This document shows, piece after piece, positions 1-3,801 of a stretch of 8,525 bases of DNA. Both the position numbers and the translations under genes were made by a program. Below the pieces are notes generated by a model. That model was not told the DNA's origin. It saw nothing but the letters and a program-made list of their open reading frames with translations, and did not search any database. Position 1 is the stretch's first letter. Every line of letters starts with the position of its first letter. Source of the DNA: Thermococcus sp. (GTDB taxonomy: Archaea; Methanobacteriota_B; Thermococci; Thermococcales; Thermococcaceae); NCBI RefSeq assembly GCF_027066465.1, contig NZ_JAMONU010000133.1:1-8525 (forward strand), given 5' to 3'.

Positions 1-644
1 ATGTAGCCCTTATCAATCAGCTCCGCCGCCTTCCTCAGCGGGTCACCCGTGATTTCCTCCCCGTCGCTCGTGTAGAGCCTGTAACTCGGCCCGCAGACGG
101 GACAGCAGACGGGTTCAGCATGGTAGCGCCGGTTGAGCGGGTCTCTGTACTCGCTCTCGCAGAAGTCGCACATTGGGAATTCCTTCATCGTCGTGTTCTC
201 GCGGTCGTAGGGTAAGTCCTCGATGATTGTGAACCTCGGGCCGCAGTTGGTGCAGACGATGAATGGGTACATGTAGCGCTTGTTCGTCGGGTCGAAAAGT
301 TCCCTCAGGCAGTCCTCGCAGATGGCTATGTCGGGCGGGATTATCGAGTCGCCGCCGCTTCCGCCCTTTGAACTCTTCTCGATGTAGAAGCGGTCGAACC
401 CTTGGGGCGGGATTTCCTTCTTCTCAATCTTGTCAATCCTCGCGAGCGGGGGCTTCTTGCGGTAGACGTCCTCTATGAATGCCTCTATATCCTCTTCACG
501 GCCCTCGACGACTATCTCGACTCCCGCATCGCCGAGGTTCTTGACGTAGCCCCTCAGGTTGTGCTCGTGCGCTATGCGGTAAATGAAAGGTCTGAAGCCG
601 ACGGCCTGAACGATGCCCTGGACGTGAATACGGTAAGCCTTCAT
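1..644 (-). CDS. hypF: Carbamoyltransferase HypF, N-terminal 214 residues (partial, runs off left edge)
   Basis: HypF makes the thiocarboxamide on HypE from carbamoyl phosphate, the precursor of the cyanide ligands of the NiFe-hydrogenase active site. The visible part holds an acylphosphatase-like domain (about residues 1-90) with the GIVQAVGFRPF loop at 10-20, catalytic Arg18 and Asn36, followed by two zinc-finger repeats: C109-x2-C112-x18-C131-x2-C134 and C159-x2-C162-x18-C181-x2-C184. This arrangement is diagnostic of HypF. The YrdC-like and carbamoyltransferase domains would lie beyond position 1. The usual Gly of the VQGVGFRPF loop is Ala here. The start ATG (644-642) lies just after a GGTGGGTGGG purine-rich site and behind its own TATA element, so the gene can be expressed separately from the upstream hypCD genes. 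The frame stays open to the window edge. Confidence 0.96.
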   Translation of the reverse strand, partial: MKAYRIHVQGIVQAVGFRPFIYRIAHEHNLRGYVKNLGDAGVEIVVEGREEDIEAFIEDVYRKKPPLARIDKIEKKEIPPQGFDRFYIEKSSKGGSGGDSIIPPDIAICEDCLRELFDPTNKRYMYPFIVCTNCGPRFTIIEDLPYDRENTTMKEFPMCDFCESEYRDPLNRRYHAEPVCCPVCGPSYRLYTSDGEEITGDPLRKAAELIDKGY

Positions 645-674
645 GCCCACCCACCGCTTTTTCTCGGTATTTGG

Positions 675-697
675 AGCCTTTATAGGTTTCCAAAACC
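675..697 (-). promoter_or_regulatory. Probable hypF promoter (BRE/TATA)
   Basis: On the minus strand a purine-rich TTTTGGAAAC is followed by CCTATAAAGG (plus-strand positions 677-686). The TATA-like core lies about 38 nt before the hypF ATG. With the usual archaeal spacing of roughly 25 nt, transcription would start near 656 and give a short leader holding the GGTGG ribosome binding site. This is a position and motif match only. Confidence 0.5.
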
Positions 698-710
698 AAA
701 AGTTGAAAAC
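690..710 (-). terminator. Possible T-rich terminator after hypCD and the small ORF
   Basis: Three TTTT runs follow each other on the minus strand (709-706, 701-698, 695-692) in the 113-nt gap between the small ORF and hypF. Archaeal termination commonly uses such oligo-T stretches without a hairpin. The runs sit directly upstream of the putative hypF TATA element, which would separate the two transcripts. Confidence 0.3.
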
Positions 711-757
711 GAGAGTGGAGTTTTGAACCTTTGGTGTCATAGGGGGTTAGTTTAGGG

Positions 758-853
758 CTACACCTCGCAGATAACCCCTGCCTCTATCTCCTCGATGACC
801 TGTTCCACGTTTTCACGTGGAAAGAGCCCGAAATACTCCCTTGGGGCTTTCAT
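758..853 (-). CDS. Small unidentified protein, 31 residues, downstream of hypD
   Basis: I do not recognise this protein. The ATG (853-851) has an ideal ribosome binding site, GGTGA followed by 5 nt (GGGTC), the same spacing as the other genes here. It begins 9 nt after the hypD stop and is in frame with hypD (TAG, three sense codons, ATG). The peptide starts MKAPREYFGLFPREN and has an acidic helix-like stretch (EQVIEEIEAG) and one Cys near the end (residue 29). Codon choice (AGG, ATA, GAG) fits the neighbours. It ends at TAG 760-758. It could be a real small protein of the maturation operon, a HypD tail exposed only by stop readthrough, or a remnant of a larger gene. The putative RNA hairpin at 803-822 lies inside it. 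Confidence 0.45.
   Translation of the reverse strand: MKAPREYFGLFPRENVEQVIEEIEAGVICEV
803..822 (-). repeat. Perfect inverted repeat, predicted RNA hairpin with GAAA tetraloop
   Basis: Plus strand shows TTCCACGT (803-810), TTTC (811-814), ACGTGGAA (815-822). In the minus-strand transcript this is an 8-bp perfect stem closed by GAAA, a GNRA-type tetraloop. It lies within the small ORF behind hypD. No T-run follows it on the minus strand, so it is not a classical intrinsic terminator. It may be an mRNA stability or processing element, or chance. Confidence 0.5.
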
Positions 854-862
854 GACCCTCAC

Positions 863-1972
863 CTAAAACAGCGCCCCGTACTTGTAGAATATCGAGCACG
901 TTCCCTCGTAGGACACCATGCACGGCCCTATCGGGTGCCTCGGCGTGCAGGTCTTTCCGAAGTGCGGGCACTGCGGCGGTAAAGCCAGTCCCCTGAGGAT
1001 TGCCCCGCAGAGACAGCCCTTCTCAAGGTCGGGGAGCTTCGGGACTTCGGGGTTGTAGTAGGTCCTTATCTCAAGCTCCTTCCACTCCTTCCTCAGTTCG
1101 AGCCCGCTCTTGGGCATGACTCCGAGGGCGCGCCACTTGGCGTCTTTGACTTCGAAGAACTCCTCTATGAGCTTCTGGGCAACGACGTTGCCCTCGTATT
1201 TAACGGAGCGGGTGTACTCGTTGATTATCTTCGCCTCGCCGGCCTTCACCATTCTGACGAGGTAGAGTATCGCTAGGAGCATATCAACAGGCTCGAAACC
1301 CGCGACAACCTGCGGGACGCCGTACTTCTCTGTTATCGGCTCCCACCCCTTGACGCCTATTATGACAGAGACGTGGCCGGGGTCAATGAGCCCGTGGAAG
1401 CGCGTTCCCTGCTTTATAAGGACCTCAACCGCCGGTGGCGTGAGCCTGTGAACCGAGTAAATCTTGAAGTTCTCAAGCTCTTCTTGAGCAACAACGTTGA
1501 GCATTCCGGCCGTTGGGGCTGTGGTCGTCTCGAAGCCCGGTGAGAAGTGAACCACCGTTCTGTTCGGGTTCTCCTTGGCTATGCGGTAGGTGTCGTAGAT
1601 TGAGTAAACGACCCTGACATCGTAGCCCTCGCTCTTCAAATCGGCGAAGCTTCCCCTCGGCGTTGGAATCTTGTACATGTCGCCGAAGGTCGTCATGATT
1701 ATTCTGTCGCCTTCCTCGTAGGCCTGGCGCATTATCTCCATCATCTTGACGATGTCCTCGACCGGCGTAATGCAGACCGGACAGCCCGGTCCGCTGAGTA
1801 TCTTGACGTTCTCCGGGAGAAGCGAGCGGATTCCGGTTCTCGTCACGGTGTCCTCATGGGTTCCGCAGACGTGCATGAAGCGGACCTCGTCGAGTCCCTT
1901 CGCCTCCTCGTGGATTTTCTTCACTATCTTCTGAGCGAGCTCCCTGTCCCTGAATTTATCCAGCGCCCCCAT
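863..1972 (-). CDS. hypD: Hydrogenase maturation protein HypD
   Basis: HypD is the iron-sulfur scaffold that, with HypC, assembles the Fe(CN)2CO group of NiFe hydrogenases in the cytoplasm. Signatures in the 369-residue product are HVCGTHEDT (Cys36), SGPGCPVC (Cys64 and Cys67), and a C-terminal cysteine-rich block with Cys320, 322, 335, 342, 351 and 359 that includes the [4Fe-4S] ligands and ends near EGTCSIFYKY. Length matches the family (about 370). I chose ATG 1972-1970 rather than the upstream in-frame GTG at 1981, because that GTG is part of the ribosome binding site GGTGA, which lies 5 nt before the ATG. The hypC stop is 1 nt upstream of this ATG, so the two are translationally coupled and their products work as a complex. 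Stop is TAG at 865-863. Confidence 0.98.
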   Translation of the reverse strand: MGALDKFRDRELAQKIVKKIHEEAKGLDEVRFMHVCGTHEDTVTRTGIRSLLPENVKILSGPGCPVCITPVEDIVKMMEIMRQAYEEGDRIIMTTFGDMYKIPTPRGSFADLKSEGYDVRVVYSIYDTYRIAKENPNRTVVHFSPGFETTTAPTAGMLNVVAQEELENFKIYSVHRLTPPAVEVLIKQGTRFHGLIDPGHVSVIIGVKGWEPITEKYGVPQVVAGFEPVDMLLAILYLVRMVKAGEAKIINEYTRSVKYEGNVVAQKLIEEFFEVKDAKWRALGVMPKSGLELRKEWKELEIRTYYNPEVPKLPDLEKGCLCGAILRGLALPPQCPHFGKTCTPRHPIGPCMVSYEGTCSIFYKYGALF

Positions 1973-1973
1973 T

Positions 1974-2234
1974 TCAATCACCCGGGTAGTAGTAGCCGCC
2001 TATCGCGTCCTTTTCGAGCTTGAAGACCTCATCCCAGGCGTTGAGTATTTCCTTCGCGGTTTCTTCATCGACTTTCTCGATTATGAAGCCGGTGTGAATC
2101 AGCACGTATTCACCGGGCTTGACGTCGGGCATCAAATCAATCCTGGCCTCTCTCTTGACGCCTCCGAAGTCCACCCACGCGGTTCCTCTCTCTCTGTCAA
2201 CCTCCAAAACCTTCGCAACGGTCGCCAGACACAT
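1974..2234 (-). CDS. hypC: Hydrogenase maturation chaperone HypC
   Basis: HypC (HypC/HybG/HupF family, 86 residues) is a small beta-barrel chaperone that carries the Fe(CN)2CO intermediate with HypD and delivers it to the hydrogenase large subunit. After Met removal the N-terminal Cys2 (MCLATVAKVLEV) is the iron ligand, and the conserved His47 in IHTGFIIEKV is present. I chose ATG 2234-2232 over the in-frame GTG at 2243: the GTG lies inside the ribosome binding site AGGTGA, which is 5 nt before the ATG, and only the ATG places Cys at position 2 as the family requires. Stop TGA (1976-1974) is one base before the hypD ATG. The gene follows a diverged paralogue, from which it is separated by 44 nt containing a possible promoter. 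Confidence 0.96.
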   Translation of the reverse strand: MCLATVAKVLEVDRERGTAWVDFGGVKREARIDLMPDVKPGEYVLIHTGFIIEKVDEETAKEILNAWDEVFKLEKDAIGGYYYPGD

Positions 2235-2257
2235 GAGCTTCACCTACCTCGGGTTGT

Positions 2258-2280
2258 CCTGTCCGTTATTTAGCCTTTCT
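2258..2280 (-). promoter_or_regulatory. Possible internal promoter for hypC-hypD
   Basis: The minus strand reads AGAAAGG (BRE-like) then CTAAATAA (TATA-like) at the end of the HypC-like gene. The TATA-like core is about 33 nt before the hypC ATG, leaving a leader of roughly 8-10 nt that carries the GGTGA site. It would let hypCD be transcribed apart from the HypC-like gene and its putative TetR control. Confidence 0.35.
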
Positions 2281-2533
2281 AAAACCTCCGGTTTGAAACC
2301 GTGAAGGTCAGCTCAAGCTTCCTTGAGCGGTGGTAGGAGCACCTCGCGAGGGTCTCCTCGGCCTCGCTCCTGCTGACCTTCTCAAGAACTATGCCGTAGT
2401 AAATCTTCACGTAGTCCCCGGGCTTCACGTCCTTTACGAAGTCCAGCCTCGCCTCCTTGAGCTGGCCGTCCACGTCAACTATCGCCCTCCCGTTCCTTAC
2501 CTCGAGGACCCTCCCCGCGAGCATCAGTGACAT
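2279..2533 (-). CDS. HypC-like protein lacking the active-site Cys and His
   Basis: This 84-residue product aligns with HypC along most of its length: MSLMLAGRVLEV matches MCLATVAKVLEV in the same register, and EARLDF, DVKPGDYVKI and LEKV follow at matching places. Two functional residues differ: Cys2 is Ser2, and the His of HypC (His47 next door) is Tyr45 (IYYGIVLEKV). The C-terminal 20 residues (from about ARCSYHRSRK) do not resemble HypC. ATG 2533 is supported by an imperfect GGTTGA site 5 nt upstream; a second ATG at 2524 would give MLAGRV. The protein probably cannot carry the iron-cyanide group. It may be a modified chaperone for another partner, a regulator of HypC/HypD, or a duplicate losing function. 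It shares a 69-bp divergent promoter region and a putative TetR operator with the DUF302 gene. Confidence 0.85.
   Translation of the reverse strand: MSLMLAGRVLEVRNGRAIVDVDGQLKEARLDFVKDVKPGDYVKIYYGIVLEKVSRSEAEETLARCSYHRSRKLELTFTVSNRRF
2289..2301. repeat. 13-bp inverted repeat near the end of the HypC-like gene
   Basis: CGGTTT-G-AAACCG is a perfect 6-bp dyad with a single central base. On the minus strand it lies just before the HypC-like stop codon. It could form a small RNA hairpin (CGGT stem) or be chance. Confidence 0.3.
2311..2328 (-). repeat. Perfect inverted repeat in the HypC-like gene, predicted hairpin with GAAG loop
   Basis: GCTCAAG (2311-2317), CTTC (2318-2321), CTTGAGC (2322-2328) form a 7-bp stem with a 4-nt loop, GAAG on the transcribed strand. 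It sits in the part of the gene that no longer resembles HypC, 10 bp from the 2289-2301 dyad. Together they may form a structured 3' end that separates this transcript from hypCD. Confidence 0.4.
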
Positions 2534-2550
2534 GGTTATCAACCAAAGGT

Positions 2551-2570
2551 GTTAGAAAACGATTTATAGA
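2551..2570 (+). promoter_or_regulatory. DUF302 promoter, possibly shared with the divergent HypC-like gene
   Basis: GTTAGAAAAC (2551-2560, BRE-like) is followed by ATTTATAG (2562-2569, TATA-like), about 38 nt before the DUF302 ATG at 2603. The same GTTAGAAAAC plus ATTTA sequence stands before the oxidoreductase gene at 3731-3746. Read on the minus strand the TATA element is CTATAAAT, about 33 nt before the HypC-like ATG, so one element could serve both directions. Confidence 0.55.
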
Positions 2571-2578
2571 CCTTTTCC

Positions 2579-2592
2579 TGACCAGTCAGTCA
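2579..2592. promoter_or_regulatory. Putative TetR operator, site A
   Basis: TGACCAGTCAGTCA differs from site B (3769-3782) at two of 14 bases and has half-sites TGACC and AGTCA around a 4-nt spacer. It overlaps the expected transcription start of the DUF302 gene and ends just before its GGTGA ribosome binding site. For the divergent HypC-like gene it lies upstream of the TATA element. The likely ligand is the TetR protein encoded at 3100-3693. Confidence 0.6.
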
Positions 2593-2602
2593 GGTGATAC
2601 AG

Positions 2603-2986
2603 ATGGAGGAGATTATGACACAAATGATTAAGGCTGTGAGGAGCAGGTATTCCTACGAAGAAACGATAGAGAGGATTAAGGAGAAGACCAAAGAGCTTGG
2701 CTGGAACGTCATCGGGGAGCATGACCTGACCGAGAAGGTCGGCGTTAAGCTGACCATAATCGAGGTCTGCAACAAGGACTTTGCCAAAAAGGCCCTTGAG
2801 AAGCCCGAGAACCGCTGGATTTCCGCCTTTATGCCGTGTCATTTCGCCGTTGTTGAGAACCCCGACGGCGTTTACGTTTACGGCATGAACATGGGACTCT
2901 TCGCCAAGATGGTCCCTCCCGAGCTTGCCGAAGTGCTCTCCGGTGTCTCAAAAGTTGACGAAGAAATCCTCAGTTCGATTCTTTAA
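2603..2986 (+). CDS. DUF302-domain protein
   Basis: The 127-residue product contains a DUF302 domain at about residues 30-115. Recognisable parts are the conserved VGVKLTIIEVCN segment, then the FMPCHFAVVE and VYVYGMN strands. Cys56 (EVCN) and Cys79 (MPCH) are both present. DUF302 is widespread in bacteria and archaea, without an established reaction, and there is no signal peptide or membrane segment, so the protein should be cytoplasmic. I chose ATG 2603 rather than GTG 2594: the GTG is part of GGTGA, which stands 5 nt before the ATG. The gene is single, divergent from the HypC-like gene and followed by tetR with its own promoter. A putative TetR operator at its transcription start links it to the oxidoreductase operon. 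Its role there is unknown. Confidence 0.85.
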   Translation: MEEIMTQMIKAVRSRYSYEETIERIKEKTKELGWNVIGEHDLTEKVGVKLTIIEVCNKDFAKKALEKPENRWISAFMPCHFAVVENPDGVYVYGMNMGLFAKMVPPELAEVLSGVSKVDEEILSSIL

Positions 2987-3016
2987 CCTTATCCCCTTTT
3001 CCACACCCCTTCTCTT
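2987..3016 (+). terminator. Possible pyrimidine-rich terminator after the DUF302 gene
   Basis: Directly after the stop codon the plus strand is a C/T-rich run with a TTTT tract (within CCCCTTTTCC) and a further TCTCTTTC. This fits archaeal oligo-T termination, but the T-runs are short. Confidence 0.3.
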
Positions 3017-3027
3017 TCGACATTTGG

Positions 3028-3042
3028 CGGAAAGTTTAAATT
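3028..3042 (+). promoter_or_regulatory. tetR promoter (BRE/TATA)
   Basis: CGGAAAG (3028-3034, BRE) followed by TTTAAATT (3035-3042, TATA) is a good archaeal promoter. The expected start of transcription is near 3063-3066, which puts the putative operator at 3074-3087 just downstream of it. Confidence 0.65.
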
Positions 3043-3073
3043 CCCCTATGCACAAATTTGACCCGGCTGAACA

Positions 3074-3087
3074 TGACTGGGTAGTCA
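3074..3087. promoter_or_regulatory. Putative TetR operator, site C (autoregulation)
   Basis: TGACTGGGTAGTCA has perfect half-sites TGACT and AGTCA separated by 4 nt and matches site B at 12 of 14 positions. It lies between the tetR promoter and the tetR ribosome binding site, the usual place for TetR-family autorepression. Confidence 0.6.
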
Positions 3088-3099
3088 GAAGTGGTGGGT

Positions 3100-3693
3100 A
3101 TGGCCTCGAAGTCTCCCGGGAAAACTAGGGAAAAGCTTGTTTCGGCTGCTATGGAGCTGTTTGCAAAGAAAGGTTTCGATAAAACTACCGTAGATGAAAT
3201 AGTGGCCAAAGCGGGGGTTGCAAAGGGAACGTTCTACCTCTACTTCAAGAGCAAGGACGACCTGATAAAGGAGCTTGCCTTTGAGGTAATGCCCATAATG
3301 GCCATGCCCTCCCTCAACGACCCCTACATAACGGTTTCCTTTCCGACGCTTGAGAGCTACCTCCTTCAGCTTGGAAGGGAGTTTCTGGATTTTTACTCCG
3401 AGAACTACCGCGCTGAGATTTTCTTTCATATGCTCTCAGTCCGCGAAAGAATGAGGAGCATAGACGAAATCTACTACCAGGCTTGCTCGGAGCTTCTCAG
3501 GGAAGGGGCGAGGCGGATAATAGCGTACGTTAAGGTCGGTTTTGAGGATGCCCTCGTGGCTTTTCAGGTGTTCCTCGGCTCGTTGATGCACTACCTCCAC
3601 GCCAAGGAGTGCCTAGGGTTTTCGAGCGAACACTACCTTAGAAAGGTTGTCTCCGTTGTTTTGAACCACCTCCGTTTGTCTGCAAGTGTTTAA
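3100..3693 (+). CDS. TetR/AcrR-family transcriptional regulator
   Basis: A 197-residue one-component regulator. Residues about 8-55 form the TetR DNA-binding domain, with TREKLVSAAMELFAKKGFDKTT followed by the helix-turn-helix at about 31-50 (VDEIVAKAGVAKGTFYLYFK) and the classical SKDDL cap. The remaining residues are an all-helical ligand-binding domain whose ligand cannot be read from the sequence. I chose ATG 3100; two GTG codons at 3091 and 3094 belong to the GGTGG-type site, whose spacing to this ATG is shorter than elsewhere in the window. The gene has its own promoter and a dyad (3074-3087) also found at the DUF302/HypC-like and oxidoreductase promoters, so it probably represses itself and these targets until a substrate or product is sensed. 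Confidence 0.95.
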   Translation: MASKSPGKTREKLVSAAMELFAKKGFDKTTVDEIVAKAGVAKGTFYLYFKSKDDLIKELAFEVMPIMAMPSLNDPYITVSFPTLESYLLQLGREFLDFYSENYRAEIFFHMLSVRERMRSIDEIYYQACSELLREGARRIIAYVKVGFEDALVAFQVFLGSLMHYLHAKECLGFSSEHYLRKVVSVVLNHLRLSASV

Positions 3694-3727
3694 CGTTTTC
3701 TTTTGTGTTAATAATGTTTGTTTTCCA
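3694..3727 (+). terminator. T-rich terminator after tetR
   Basis: The stop codon is followed by GTTTTCTTTTGTG and TGTTTGTTTTCC, four T-runs within about 30 nt. This is typical of Thermococcales transcription ends and would separate tetR from the strong promoter of the next operon. Confidence 0.5.
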
Positions 3728-3730
3728 TCC

Positions 3731-3749
3731 GTTAGAAAACTATTTAAGG
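3731..3749 (+). promoter_or_regulatory. Promoter of the oxidoreductase operon (BRE/TATA)
   Basis: GTTAGAAAAC (3731-3740) then TATTTAAGG (3741-3749) forms a BRE/TATA pair. The first 10 bases are identical to the DUF302 promoter at 2551-2560. The expected start is near 3768-3772, at the left edge of the putative operator. Confidence 0.65.
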
Positions 3750-3768
3750 TTTTGTCGTTCAGTCTAAA

Positions 3769-3782
3769 TGACTGGTCAGTCA
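3769..3782. promoter_or_regulatory. Putative TetR operator, site B (oxidoreductase operon)
   Basis: TGACTGGTCAGTCA has half-sites TGACT and AGTCA with a 4-nt spacer. The dyad extends to 7-bp arms AATGACT (3767-3773) and AGTCATT (3778-3784). It covers the expected transcription start and ends about 7 nt before the GGTGG ribosome binding site, so a bound repressor would block initiation. Confidence 0.65.
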
Positions 3783-3801
3783 TTAAAAGGTGGTGGGCAA
3801 A

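Noticed and set aside
402..755. Plus-strand frame of 117 codons opposite hypF and its promoter
   Set aside because: Opposite the acylphosphatase and zinc-finger region of hypF, no known domain, crosses the hypF promoter.
814..819. CACGTG, an E-box-like palindrome
   Set aside because: E-box factors are eukaryotic; in this setting it is part of the larger RNA-type inverted repeat.
863..865. TAG of hypD as a pyrrolysine codon
   Set aside because: HypD ends at its usual length and C-terminus (EGTCSIFYKY followed by four residues), and Thermococcales are not known to encode pyrrolysine.
1973..1981. GTG at 1981 as the start of hypD
   Set aside because: The GTG is part of the GGTGA ribosome binding site that stands 5 nt before ATG 1972. 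The same reasoning rejects GTG starts at 2243, 2594, 3790, 5861 and 6410.
2564..2842. A 92-codon minus-strand frame opposite the DUF302 gene
   Set aside because: Antisense to a well-supported domain protein, no ribosome binding site or recognisable sequence.
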